The position numbers were made by a program, and so were the translations under genes. DNA of 64,000 nt from Bombyx mori (lineage: Eukaryota; Arthropoda; Insecta; Lepidoptera; Bombycidae). The notes beneath the pieces were generated by a model, which was not told where the DNA came from, did no database searches, and saw nothing but the letters and a program-made list of their open reading frames with translations. Location: the NCBI RefSeq assembly GCF_030269925.1, contig NC_085112.1, positions 14,447,501-14,511,500 on the forward strand, given 5' to 3'. Numbering within the stretch: the first letter of the stretch is position 1; each line of letters starts with the position of its first letter. This document shows positions 11,010 through 22,412 of this stretch, piece after piece.

Positions 11010-12117
11010 ATGACTGCACTAAAAATAGCTACATGGAACATCAATGGCTTGGCACCCAACATCGATGAAGTGGAAATTCTGATCTGTCTACATAGTCTAG
11101 ACATTCTCCTAACTTCAGAGACACATATGACGACCAGCAGCTCGATTTAAAGAATTAAAGGATATAAGATCTATTCCACAAATCACCCAGACGGTACAGC
11201 CCACGGCGGAACAGCAGTGATAATCAAAGCCACTGTTAGACACCATGTGCTACCAAACTACTGTACCGAACATATCCAGGCTACCACAGTAGCAGTCAGT
11301 GACAGAAATGGAGACTTTAATATATCATCAATTTATTGTCCCCCGAAACATAAACTAAGTGAAGCACAGTTTTCTGACTACTTTTTAAGCTTAGGATACA
11401 GATTTATTGCTGGGGGTGACTGGAATGCGAAGCATTCGCACTGGGGCTCTAGATTAATAACTACACGTGGAAGGGAGCTGAAGAAAAGTGTAGATAAACA
11501 GTTCTTGACTACTGTGTCAACTCCAGAATCAACACACTGGCCCACAGACCAGAACAGACTGCCAGACGTTCTAGACTTTTTCATCACAACATGACTGTCT
11601 CGACTGTTCTTCAATGTTGAGTCATGCCTCGATAGCTCATCTAACCATATTCCTGTAATATTGACAGTGAGCACCACTATTCTTAAGAAAGAAGTTCGGC
11701 AAACATTGTACAACAAATACACAGACTGGGATAGCTTCCGGGAAATAGTTGATACGGAGCTAAGCCTAAAAATAGCACTTGAAACAGAAGAGGATATCGA
11801 AGAAGCCACAAAGCATTTCACCACAACAGTTCAAGCTGCCTGCTGGAAAACCTCTCCGGAGCACTTGAATCCCAGGCCACGGCAAAATAAGATATCGTTT
11901 GAAATAAAAGAACTGATTCTGAACAAAAGAAAACTGCGAAGAGTATGGCATACTAGCAGGCTCTCAGTAGATAAAAGAGCTCTTAACAAAGCAGTCAAGG
12001 ATCTTAAACTTGCCATAAAAAATGCAAGGGACAAAACTATGGAATGTTATCTAGATTCCTTAACTGCAACAAGTGCTACTAACTACTCTCTATGGCGAGC
12101 TTGTAGGAACTATAATA
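11010..12117 (+). pseudogene. LINE ORF2, endonuclease part, broken
   Basis: The frame opens at ATG 11010 with the apurinic-endonuclease start KIATWNINGL, and has SETHM around 11117-11131, the GGDWNAKHSHWGS motif near 11415 and SSNHIPVIL near 11635. This is the order of the jockey-type endonuclease, which nicks target DNA to prime reverse transcription. In-frame stops lie at 11148-11150 (TAA) and 11592-11594 (TGA), so the longest open pieces are 11217-11594 and 11661-12161. The linker ends at SLWRACRN, the sequence normally just before the reverse transcriptase fingers, and then meets the deletion junction at about 12110-12118. Confidence 0.85.
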
Positions 12118-13161
12118 ACTGGCTTTCGCCAGCAGCATGGCACTTTGGAACAAGTCCATAGAATCTGCTCTGTGATAAGGAAGGCACTAGAGAGAAAGGA
12201 GTACTGCTCCTCTGCCTTCCTAGACGTGCAGCAAGCGTTTGATAGAGTATGGCACAAAGGTCTCTTGTATAAAGTAAAAACTCTTCTACCCTGTACATTC
12301 TTCCCCATCATAAAATCTTATCTAACAGAAAGAATATTTCAAATAAGAGAAGAAGAGTGTATATCGCCATTTCACTCAATCAAAGCTGGTGTACCGCAGG
12401 GGTCTGTCCTGGGTCCAGTCTTGTATACCATTTACACATGTGATTTACCTCAAAGCGAACATGTTACATTAGCAACATTCGCAGACGATACCGCTGTACT
12501 GGCATGTAGCAATTGCCCAAACGAAGCTTCAGACTTCCTACAGACTGGATTGCAAGAAATTGAAACTTGGCTTTCAAAGTGGAGAATAAAAACTAGTGTG
12601 ACAAAATCCGTTCATGTAACCTTCACCCTCCGTAGAGGAGACTGTCCGCCAGTAACTCTGTGCAATCAACAACTCCCGCAAGAACACTGCGTAAAATACT
12701 TGGGAATACACCTTGATAGGAGACTCGTATGGAAACAACACATACAGAAGAAGAAAGAAGAAATCAACCTGAAATATAGAGGACTCTACTGGCTGCTTGG
12801 CAGAAATTCCAAGCTGTCAGTAGATAATAAGCTACTCATCTACGAAATGCTCTTGAAACCAATTTGGACATACTGGATTCAACTATGGGGTTCGGCGTGT
12901 GACTCTAACATAAATATCATACAGAGGGTTCAAAATTACATCCTGAAACAAATATCGAACTGTCCGTGGTTTATAAAAACATCGGAGATTCATGAACACC
13001 TCAAAATCAGGACTGTTAAACAGGAAATCAAGACCTGGAGTATGAAATACAGAAAAAGGCTAGAAATGCATCCTAATAAGCTTGCCACGCTACTAACCAC
13101 ACCGGACCTAATAAATAGGCTTAAAAGGCGACAAATCCTAAGTCTTGATAGACACGGTTGA
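12118..13161 (+). pseudogene. LINE ORF2, reverse transcriptase part
   Basis: An open frame of about 345 codons, in a different frame from the endonuclease. It starts at [16 protein letters not shown], the middle of the RT domain, and continues with [13 protein letters not shown] (first catalytic Asp block), [13 protein letters not shown], and the catalytic FADDTAVL motif near 12478-12501. The thumb and C-terminal region follow. The segment normally between SLWRACRN and the GFR block, roughly 200 residues, is missing. The intact catalytic motifs suggest a fairly young loss. The ATG at 12073 that opens the computed frame lies before the junction and is not the natural start. Confidence 0.88.
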
Positions 13162-13282
13162 CAGAGTGGAGCAGTCTCGATGGAGATTTTGCTCTGACCG
13201 TCTAACAGCTCTCAACACATCTGCTCATAGTCTAGCTGACTGATTGCAAGATAAAGAAAAAAAAATATATATATATATATAT

Positions 13283-13347
13283 ATAATCCGAGATCAAACC
13301 GTAAATGTAAAGTTTTTAAAAGTATTTTTTTTATAAAATCACTAGCG
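13283..13347 (+). repeat. 65-bp target-site duplication, right copy
   Basis: Same 65 bases as 10892-10956, with no mismatch that I can see. Its last bases continue into GACCCGCCCTCGCTTCGC of the disrupted family J element. Confidence 0.9.
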
Positions 13348-13695
13348 ACCCGCCCTCGCTTCGCTTCCGAAACTGTAATTTATTATTGATTTCTCCACTA
13401 TTTAATGGATGTTATTATACATATAAACTTTCCTCTTTAATCACTCTATCTATTAAAAAAAACCGCATCAAAAACCGTTGCGTAGTTTTAAAAATTTAAG
13501 CATACATAGGGACAGACAGATATAGGGACAGAGAAAGCGACTTTTTTATTTTTATTGCCCTTGTAGGCAGAGAAGCATACGGGCCACCTGATGGTGAGTG
13601 GTTACCGTCGCCCATGGACTTCAGCAATGCCAGGGGCAGAGCCAAGCCGCTGCCTACCGTAAACTTTGTTTGTTGACTTTGTTTTATACTATGTT
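13342..13695 (-). mobile_element. Helitron-like element, family J, host of two insertions
   Basis: CTAGCGACCCGCCCTCGC is the reverse complement of the family J 3' end. The body runs to AGAAAGCGACTTTT, is interrupted by a Family B copy, and resumes as TGACTTTGTTTTATACTATG. The LINE's target duplication includes its CTAGCG end. Confidence 0.6.
13542..13658 (-). repeat. Family B 3' end, nested insertion
   Basis: T-rich left edge (the tail) and GCAGAGCCAAGCCGCTGCC at the right. It sits inside the family J element with a GACTTT repeat on both sides, a probable short target duplication. Confidence 0.75.
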
Positions 13696-14164
13696 AAAAT
13701 CATTATTCTTGATTTATTCTAACAAATCTATGACGTATTCGTTATGTAAAGAAATAGTTCGGCTAGCTTACATAAGATCAAGCTTACTCAACAGTAGCCA
13801 CAGACGGCCTTCGCTTTTTTTTCCGTTTGTATGAGCCTAATGTAGCGACAAAATTGTATAGGAGGGAGTTACAAAACTCGTAATGTAGGAATGTGCAAAA
13901 AAAATTCCCTACCTCACTTACAATTCTGTATTTACGGAATGTCTTTATGAAATTGTATGAAAGGCCTGCGAGTATTGTGTGGGTTTCAATGCTGTACTGT
14001 AACGTATTGTGTGACGTGTTCCACTCAAACATTATTACTTAGCTTATATTCGAGTTACCTTCAAAATTTCTCTGATATGGTAATTTCTACCATATTTAAT
14101 AAGGATGGTAGAGGTAAGGAGCAACATCTTGTTTAGGGGATAAAGCAACAAAAATTGGTTGTCT
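13696..14164. other. AT-rich non-coding stretch
   Basis: No gene recognised. The minus frame at 13784-14032 has no domain. Confidence 0.4.
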
Positions 14165-14580
14165 GTAAAGTCGGTTTACTGACGATAGTTGAACGTGACA
14201 ACGTCATATGAAAATACTGATGGAATGGTTTCATTTTTCAAAAGAAAATTTTAATTTTATTTGTTTGATAGATATTTTGTATGGACAATTGACACTACAT
14301 TCATTTTGCACTGAACTTCATACTTGACGAAAACATCTAAATGTATTATTGTATAGCAGCTGTCCACGCGGATGCATCGCGCACTCAAGTAGGAGAGAGA
14401 CAGATATCTAACGCTGCCGAACGCGGAGGCCGATTGTGTCTCTTTGTCACTCATTGCGCGCTCTCGCTTGCACTTTAAGCCTTAAATAGAACGCCTCAGA
14501 GCGAGGTAACATCGTATGACTCATGTTTTTTCTTGCGTGCAGCCGGCTCCATCGAAATATAAGACGTTGTCACGTCAAAA
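14165..14580 (+). mobile_element. MITE-like element E, copy 1
   Basis: About 416 bp, shared with 61369-61748. Inverted repeats TTGAACGTGACAACGTC (14189-14205) and GACGTTGTCACGTCAA (14563-14578) bound most of it. Outside the left repeat both copies also share GTAAAGTCGGTTTACTGACG, which can form a small hairpin (GTAAA/TTTAC). The interior has GC-rich GAGAGAGACAGAT and TTGCGCGCTCTCGCTTGCAC blocks. No coding. Confidence 0.7.
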
Positions 14581-15219
14581 GTGATACCTATAAACATCAA
14601 ATTATTGTTGGAAGACTCATCGAAATAGCGCTAGTGAAAATGATATGAATATAGCAGTTTTAAACAGGGTGTATGTAACGTGCTGGATTGAAGTGAAGTG
14701 TGATAATTTATGGCGCTGTTTTTGAAATTTTTCCACTTGCTACTATGGCACCACCTTGATTGATAATCTTTCAGCGGACGCTTTTTAATACACTGAGATG
14801 GTGCTTACTTCTAACCCTCTATACATATTTATAGTGGATATTTAAGCGGTAGTTAAGTATCAAAACGGTAGTCTTAAATAAGCCATGTAAGTATCTTTAC
14901 AAAACTTGAGACAAAAGGTCATAAGGTGTTATTTTATAGAGATTTGAAAATTTTACTATCTTCCGTCTATAAAATGTATTTCTGGATTTTTACGCTACAC
15001 TCCGTTTCATTACTCATTCGGAATAAACCGTAAAAGTAGTTATTTACGTCCATGAATCGCAAAAACCGAAATCATCACTAATATTCGATATTATGACAAT
15101 TGAATTAGAGTTCTGCTATTCTGTTTCAGAAACTAAATAAATTCCTTTTTGGTAAATAGCTAAGCGTTTGATCCGATGTAGAATCGCAACAAAAGGCAGA
15201 TTGGAAGCTCGATTGAAAT
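14581..15219. other. AT-rich non-coding stretch
   Basis: Nothing recognised. Confidence 0.4.
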
Positions 15220-15650
15220 CGTCGTGGCTTAAAGGATAAGACATCCAGTGCATTCGTGTTGAGCGATGCACCCGTGTTTGAATCTCAGGCGGGTACCAAT
15301 TTTTGTAATGAAATACGTACTCAACAGTTGTTCACGATTGACTTCCACGATGAAGGAATAACATCGTGTAATAAAAATCAAAGCCGCAAAATTATAATTT
15401 GCGTAATTACTAGTGGTAGAACCTCTTGTGAGTCCGCACGGGAAGGTACCACCACCATGCCTATTTCTGCCGTGAAGCAGTAATGCGTTTCGTTTTGAAG
15501 GGTGGGGCAGCCATTGTAACTATTGAGACCTTAGAACTTATATCTCAAGGTGGGTGACGCATTTACGTTGTAGATGTCTATGGGCTCCAGTAACCACTTA
15601 ACACCAGGTGGGCTGTGAATTCGTCCACCCATCTAAGCAATAAAAAAAAA
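15220..15650 (+). repeat. Composite SINE: tRNA-like head plus Family A
   Basis: Head with TCGTGGCTTAAAGGATAAG and a weakened B box (GTTTGAATCTC), then the linker through CATCGTGTAATAAAAATC and a complete Family A unit ending CTAAGCAATAAAAAAAAA. Confidence 0.8.
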
Positions 15651-16382
15651 TCACGCCTGCTCGTCTACGGATTTCATTACTACCCCAGGGTGAGCGAGGC
15701 GGGATAGCTTGGTATCGTTTTAAGATAGCGTAGTAACTCAAGGCTATTGGATGGATCCTATTTGGCCCGTAGATTGAACCACTGGATCATCAGTTCAGAT
15801 CTTGGACCACTTCAAGGCTAACCGTTACCAAGAGTATGATGTTGGCCCCAAAAGTAATTAAGTAGATGATCGCCTTTAATAAATTAATATTACCAGGAAG
15901 GAGTGGCCAGTCATTCCAGTTAAGATTGAACCGTCGTTCTACGACACAATTAAGGTTTTGACCTCATATTTCAAAATTAATACTGGCCTTAACTAAGTCC
16001 ATTTCCATGGTCTTCAGTATCCACTTAAACACCAGGTAAATCCTAAGTGTACCTAACTAAGGGCTTAAAAACTACCAAAATAACTATCAGATACAAAATT
16101 CAAATTTCACCGTAAAATATCACACTGTATCTCTCCCCGAGCACCCATTCATTAGCAGCCGCAATCCTTGTTTGCTTGTCTCTATGTCAGTTGTAGGCAA
16201 ACATTAGTACAAGCTGTGGTTGCTTTAGATACTGATAAATTGGCTTGAGGATACAGAGATTGGCTGAGATAGCCATGTGTAATTCTAATCTGTGTACTGA
16301 CAGGATTGTTGTTGCCTCAACACGATTATTGTGTGTATGATAAAATAATTTTACGTTTGTATTCTTTTATCATTTTTTATTG
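15651..16382. other. Non-coding stretch with a ghost of Family A
   Basis: About 15950-16062 retains AGTATCCACTTAAACACC in the right order for a very old Family A copy. I see nothing else. Confidence 0.4.
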
Positions 16383-16738
16383 GGTGGATGTGCTCTGAGG
16401 AGTTTTTTGAGATGATTCCATCATCCCGTTTTTACCATCGCACCGCCCGCCACCGGAGTAGAGCTCATCCATACTACTTGGAGCCACTGCGTTCATCCAT
16501 AGTCTGTTTCCAGTGATCTTTTTTGCCACGTACCATCCGGCTTTGGAATGAGCTTCCCTCCACAGTGTTTCCCGAGCGCTATGACATGTCCTTCTTCAAA
16601 CGAGGTTTGTGGAGAGTATTAAGCGGTAGGCAGCGGCTTGGCTCTGTCCCTGGCATTGCAAACGTCTATGAGCGACGACAACCACTCACCATCAGGTGGG
16701 CCGTATGCTCGTCTATTTATACGGCAATAAAAAAATAA
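16383..16738 (+). repeat. Family B: 3' end of a jockey/CR1-like LINE
   Basis: The upstream part still encodes the C-terminus of a LINE reverse transcriptase: HPYYLEPLRSS, then IRLWNELPSTVFPERYDM and FFKRGLWRVLSGRQRLGS. The RLWN-LP motif is typical of the C-terminal end of jockey/CR1-like ORF2. The 3' part is the highly conserved tail that appears alone elsewhere (CCACTCACCATCAGGTGGGC, then GCAATAAAAAAATAAT). The plus frame at 16523-16738 is this relic. Confidence 0.8.
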
Positions 16739-16939
16739 TCTTACGTCCCATCTTGTAGGTGCCGGATACATAAACATCATAATGCAATTGTTTTAACCCC
16801 TCTTGAGGCATGGGATCAAAGTCTTAATTATATAGTATAACGACTGTTCCAGCTTTCAACGCAAAAATTACTGACTGCTTCGCTGCAGAAGTACAGAGGA
16901 TGCTGGGAACTACATGTGGTGTCTTACATTACGCCCTAC

Positions 16940-17112
16940 CACCAGTTATACTATTCAGTTTGAAGGGTGGGGCAGTCGTACTATACTGAGATCTTAGAAC
17001 TCAGATCCCAAGGTAGGTGGCGGCGTTTGCGTTGTAGATGTCTATGAGCTCCGGTAACCACTTAACATCAGGCGGGCCGTGCGCTCTATGCAAAAATAAT
17101 AATAAAAAAAAA
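16940..17112 (+). repeat. Family A, partial
   Basis: Starts in the body (CAGTTTGAAGGGTGGGGC) and ends in an A-rich AATAATAATAAAAAAAAA tail. Confidence 0.7.
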
Positions 17113-17815
17113 CTGCGGTCTCAGTATCCTGGTATAACTTACATACCTAGAAGGCTGATGATCATTCTTCAGTTAATACCTGCGTCACCTCTAAGACATC
17201 TACGGAAAGAGATAGGGAGAGAAAGACACCAGTCTTCTACACAAACACCCTACATTCTTCCTCTATGTTAGTAGAATGTCCCCAGCGGTCCGTCTTTACA
17301 AAAACAATAATACCAAATGTATCCAAGGTGTACATGAAGCATATTTACAGACTTCATAAACATGTTTTCTTGTATCATACTCTTTTTTTTTACATTTAAA
17401 AAAATAACCTTTTTACTAATATTAATTTTCGAAGCAGATATTCTTGCAATATCCCAAATAAGAAAAAAAAAACAAAAATATTATGAATTTCGGTTACACG
17501 ATTGAAAAAAATCGAAAATGCTTTTCACATAATAGAATCTTATTTCTCAATACCATACTCGCAAGCCCATGAATTGTTTGTGACTGTGAATAATGTGAAC
17601 AAGTAGGTATTTAGTGTTACTTGTCATTGTAGTTCAGCGCCTAGGGAATTTCCGCCAGGCGTTTTGCGTGTCATGCTGTCATTTACTATTTGGGATCTAT
17701 ACGTCGCGGAGTCTGCTTCTAATTTTAGGTTTTATAATTGAATTCCGAACAATGCTAAAATACATACCTGATTTATTGTACTTTGACATCGGTTGAAATT
17801 TCTTTCATTTAATTT
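17113..17815. other. AT-rich non-coding stretch
   Basis: No gene or recognised repeat. Confidence 0.4.
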
Positions 17816-17999
17816 TGATACATCCGTTTCCCGTGCGCTATGAGATGTCCTTTTTTAAAGGGGGCTTGTAGAGAGTATTAAGCGGTAGGCAGCGGCTTGG
17901 CTCTGTCCCTGGCATTGCTGAAGTCCATAGGCAGCGGTAACCACTCACTTTCAGGTGGGTCGTATGCTCGTCTGCCTACAAGAGCAATAAATAAAAAAG
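17816..17999 (+). repeat. Family B 3' end
   Basis: Begins in the RT C-terminus (CGTTTCCCGTGCGCTATGAG) and ends CTACAAGAGCAATAAATAAA. Confidence 0.78.
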
Positions 18000-18204
18000 T
18001 CGTAAATCAAAATTTGGTGAAATCGCTATTAAATCTACTAGAATACCGAACTGAAAATTACAAAAATAATTGACATAATTCTTCTTACTGCACTATAAGA
18101 AACATTATAATTGCTCATACTAATGAGAGGTAAGGTATCACTGACAGATAAAAGTCAAATCAACTTTAAGAATTGGAGATCCTCAACAGAATGACGAAAT
18201 ACTA

Positions 18205-18412
18205 CTGCCCGCCACCAGAGTAGAGTTCATCCATACTACCTAGAAGTTTTTAATCCATAGTGCATTTCCAGAGATCATTTTTAACACAACTATCCAGCTT
18301 TGGAATTAGCTCCCCTTTACGGTATTTCCCAAACGCTATGGTCTATGGGCGACGGTAACCACTCACCATCAGGTAGGTCATACGCACGTCTGCCTACAAG
18401 GGAAATAAAAAA
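18205..18412 (+). repeat. Family B 3' end, internally shortened
   Basis: Includes CCGCCACCAGAGTAGAG and CATCCATACTACCTAGA, but the segment with GGTAGGCAGCGGCTTGG is missing between the CGCTATG and GTCTATGGGCGACGG blocks. Confidence 0.7.
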
Positions 18413-18932
18413 CTAGCTGACCCGGCAGATTTCGTAGTGCCTCAATCGATAAATAAAAGACACAAACAAAAGGAATCCGTCCAACGGAGGGAAATCAAGG
18501 AGAAAACAAAATTGTTATTTTTATTTAATTCCGAGCATATTCATATTTATCTACCTGTTAAAGCATCTCTGAACTTCCAAAAATAATTCAAGACCAAAAT
18601 TAGCCAAATCAGTTCAGCTGTTCTCGAGTTTTAGCGAGACTAACGAACATACTGGTGGTAGGACTTCTTGTAGGTCCGCGCGGGTAGGTACCACTACCCT
18701 GCCTATTACGGCCGTGAAGCAGTAATGCGTTTCGGTTTGAAGGGTGGGGCAGCCGTTGTAACTATACTTGAATATACCTTAGAACTTGTATCTCAAGGTG
18801 GGTGGCGCATTTACGTTGTGGATGTCTATGGGCTCCAGTAACCATTTAACACCAGGTGGGCTGTAAGCTCGTCCACCCAACTAAGCAATAAAAAAAAACT
18901 AACGAACAGCATTTCATTTTTATATATAGAGA
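18413..18932 (-). mobile_element. Helitron-like element, family G, with SINE inside
   Basis: On the minus strand it begins TCTCTATATATA after A and ends GCCGGGTCAGCTAG before T, the TC...CTAG layout of Helitrons. A second, 3'-truncated copy lies at 43125-43403 on the plus strand. A Family A unit is inserted near its 5' end. Confidence 0.68.
18651..18897 (+). repeat. Family A unit with clear target duplication
   Basis: Flanked by the direct repeat ACTAACGAACA (18639-18649 and 18898-18908). It starts ACTGGTGGTAGGACTTC and ends in poly(A), showing that the headless unit itself inserts by target-primed retrotransposition. Confidence 0.9.
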
Positions 18933-19429
18933 TTAGAAGTAATAGCTACCGTCGGAAAACTATCACAAGCAATTACAACAAGTCACAAGAAGTTCGGTAA
19001 CTTCTCCCGCCGCTAGGTGACTGAAGGTTGACGCCGACTCGAGTTCTGTTTGGATATCTTAAAGATCAAGTACTTCTGTGTTTGAATGTACTTAGCGAAT
19101 TGTGTGGTCTGTTTCTTTTAGAAGTGATTTGCATGTGAAAGAACCCTTTTAAACTGTTGATACATTTATCTGCATTTGTCTATTTGTTTTATCACCGAGA
19201 TATGTTTGAAATCAATATATATAAGTAGTCTTATCGATTATTGGCCACAGGAAAATTAAACAGGTTTTTGATGCGCAAAACAGAAGCGGGCTCACCAGTG
19301 CTCAGAATTTTAATCTGGGTGAGGACCAGAGGAAGTAGAGGAGAAAAGTAAGGCGAAAAATGAAAACAGTAGCAGTAACTCAAGCAGACTATGTTCACAT
19401 AAACTGCATTGTTTTGTAATTCACTTCTC
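18933..19429. other. Non-coding stretch
   Basis: No gene or recognised repeat. Confidence 0.4.
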
Positions 19430-19580
19430 TCTTCTTTTTCTCCACCTTATCCCACTATCATCTCAACACTCACTCCTCTCTCTCTCATATAGTCATTTAC
19501 ACATTCCATCCATGTCTTTTTCGGTCAACCTTTTCCCCCTCTACCTTGCACTACCATTTCCATACATCTCCTATTCACAT
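19430..19580 (-). pseudogene. RTE-like reverse transcriptase C-terminal relic
   Basis: On the minus strand the frame reads a GRGGKG run, a stop, then PKKTWMECVNDYMRERGVSV and EMIVG before another stop. GRPKKTW-x-ECVN with a following MRE-GVS block is the end of RTE-type LINE ORFs found widely in Lepidoptera. On the plus strand it appears as a pyrimidine-rich stretch. Confidence 0.65.
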
Positions 19581-21619
19581 GCATGCATTTTATAATTCAC
19601 TTCTATTTTTCTACAATTTTAAATAATCTATCTAAGAAATTATCTAAAATTCCTTTTTTCTTCTTTTTTTCCTTATCTTACTTTAAGTGGGTTTGGCTCG
19701 CCTGATTCATCTGTATTCGTTTTTATCTAGCTGAGCTATCTAACAAGATATCTGAAACGACGACTGGAAAACAATTGTCTTCTAAATAGTCTCATTCAGC
19801 ATGTTCATTTTTACTACTTTTATGAATTTATTTTATTATTACAGTTACATAAAACACTAGACATAAAAAATCTAAATTATAACAATGGAAAAAAGAATGA
19901 AAACTTTTTCTCCCATTTCTTCTAATTTTTATTTTTGACTTCACATTTCCTGAAATTATTTATTAAACACGTGCACGACTTGGTAAAACTTCAGTACATA
20001 TTGTAACACACACAATAACATGTAAACGAATCGAATCCTAATAACCATCAAACAAATAACATTTGTATTAAATGAGTCATCGTCTGTCTATTTGCATTAT
20101 CATATTGCTCTCATTTCTATACGAATCAGAAGATTAGATTCGAAGTAATAATAAATGAGGATGATTTATGAATGCAGATACGCTTCGTTGGTTACGCTTT
20201 ATTTGTTTTATATAGATATTGGGTGATACGATGTATATTTTCTATTATAGTAAGGAAATAATTATTTAATGACCAGAGGAAATTGCAAGATGATGTTTTA
20301 TCCTATTATTAAACAGAAGACGATTTGCCGCCACAGTCTCTACTGTTTACTGTTTTCGTCCATATTTAATTTCAATTCAATTCTTTTATTTATCAGAAAA
20401 CAATAATCTATCAATTCACATACACATTTAAATCAAAATTAAATTACAATAGAAAACATAATCACCATTATAGTTTCTAAGTTGGCACCCTCTCCGTTTC
20501 TCTATAGCTATCGCTCTATATGTTTCTGCTGCGAAGCAATAACCTCAGATTAAAAAAACCTATCAGATATACCAATCCAACTTGAACAACTCTCCGTAAT
20601 TTTCAATGTTTCCAATAACTATGAATCAGAGTATCCTAGTGGACTTTTGTCATGATCCAGTTTTCAAGGTTATCGCTATATTTCCTGGTGATGTGGCCAA
20701 AATAGAAGAAGACATAAAACTCGTCTAGACAATCCTGACATGATATGCAGTTGCAATATAAATGTACAAATACGTTGAACTGAGAAAACCCTAACTAACA
20801 TTAGAAATGGGTTAGCCTATAACAACCTAGTTATCATACAATTTTCACACGTATTACATGAGCTTATAGGCCGTGATCATCCAAGATTACCTTTAATATT
20901 GAAAATACATTTCTGGGATGCCGAAAATTCGAATCTACATTTCTATTACCTGAATTTATGTCTGGCTTCGTTATTACCTAGTCTAAAGCAAGGAGATTTC
21001 AGCTATCTAGATAAATGAATGGCAACATCCCGGCTTTATGGATATATTACCCCCTTTATATTACGATTTGGAGATCCCGAGATATCAGCAAAGTGCTTCG
21101 CTTTGAAATACTAGTTGGAGTTAACACTGATTTGTAGCTATGTTCCAGGAAATAGCTCTTAAATAATGTCGCCAGATAACATTTGAGGTTTCCTGGGAAA
21201 TTTTCAACATGTTTTAAAGCTTCCAAGTAATTTGTTATGTTAATTATCATTGAAATATTAGCTTCCAATAAACCTAAAACTTCTTCGTCTACATTTTAAA
21301 GAAGTAATTATCTATTTAGAAATTCCAAACATACTTTTATTAGTTGTTTTATTTTTACAGTAGCCTAAATTATAACTAACTTTTTTTAATTTGGCAGGCA
21401 GGGTTATATCAGACCGTGTGCTTGGATTTATTTGTTGCTGCTTTTATATGGACCGGATGCCATGAAAATCACGCAGCACCTTGAGAAATGAAGTCAAACC
21501 TTGATTTTATTGTACTACGACCCTATCTGTTAAACCTTAACACATTACTGCTATAAATAATGAAAACCCAAGACGAGCTAAATCTCTCTGGCCACACGGC
21601 TAAGTGCAACAAACCTGAC
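19581..21619. other. AT-rich non-coding stretch, 2 kb
   Basis: No exon or recurring repeat. About 20365-20560 has a LINE-tail look (TTCTTTTATTTATC, then GCACCCTCTCCGTTTCTC), but I cannot assign it. Confidence 0.4.
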
Positions 21620-21797
21620 CAATTCTGCCGTGAACCACTAATGCGTTTCGGTATCTAGGGTGGGGCAGCCGTTGTGCTATAAGCGTCGAACTTACTACTC
21701 AATGTGGGTGACAGCATTTACGTTATTAAAGTCTGTAAACCCTGGTACTTAAAAGCTGATCGGCGTGAACTAGTCCACCCATCTAAGCTGTAAAAAA
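21620..21797 (+). repeat. Family A, diverged
   Basis: From TTCTGCCGTGAACCACTAAT to GTCCACCCATCTAAGC, with several indels. Confidence 0.65.
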
Positions 21798-22314
21798 TGT
21801 GTATAAAAAAAGGAATTCGCAGTAATCACAATATTCAGATATTTAATAAATCTTATCGTCCGTCATCACAAAATATAAAAACAATTCGAAACTTCGGAAA
21901 TCCTAAAACGGAAGTAATGCAAGATTAAATTGTGAAAGTAGTTTTGTGTGTTTTTACTAGTTCATGTCTAAAGGTGACTGACTGCATTGACATTTTCGTG
22001 TCTATAGACTCCAAATATAGCTATTCATAAAGCTTGTCAAATTAAAAAAAAATACTTGTCGAAAAGGTAAAATTTGAGAGTCACATTTGTTTAAAAATTT
22101 TAGCAAAAATTTTCCCTTTATTTTTGGTTGGATTGTATTAAGATAAGCACAAGTCACGAGAATTAGAGAATATTGCTCGTATTTCATTTTATCTTAAATA
22201 AAATGTCAATAATCATAATATGAAAATGAAATTTAGTCAAAATTATTTTGGCCTTAAAGTGCGATAGAGTGATAGCAGCATCATATATTATAGGTTGTGT
22301 TTTATATGAAGTTC
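21798..22314. other. AT-rich non-coding stretch
   Basis: The 61-codon minus frame at 22002-22187 has no domain. Nothing else seen. Confidence 0.4.
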
Positions 22315-22412
22315 TTTTTATTGCTTAGATGGGTGAACGAGCTCATGGCCCATCAATTGTTAAGTGACTACAGGAGCCTATAGACATCACAGTGTATGCC
22401 AAGACCTACCAA
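22315..22412 (-). repeat. Family A 3' fragment
   Basis: TTTATTGCTTAGATGGGTGA to the GATGTCTATGGGCTCC complement, then lost. Confidence 0.7.

Larger units (their letters stand above)
10957..13282 (+). mobile_element. Jockey-clade LINE, 5'-truncated and internally deleted
   Basis: A non-LTR retrotransposon of about 2.3 kb carrying only ORF2 (endonuclease then reverse transcriptase). The gag-like ORF1 expected upstream in jockey elements is missing. It ends in an A-rich/TA-repeat tail (about 13250-13282) and is bracketed by the 65-bp direct repeat. Two stop codons, a central deletion with a frame change and the absence of ORF1 show it is dead. Confidence 0.85.

Noticed and set aside
16523..16738. 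71-codon gene candidate
   Set aside because: It is the C-terminus of a LINE reverse transcriptase within a Family B copy.
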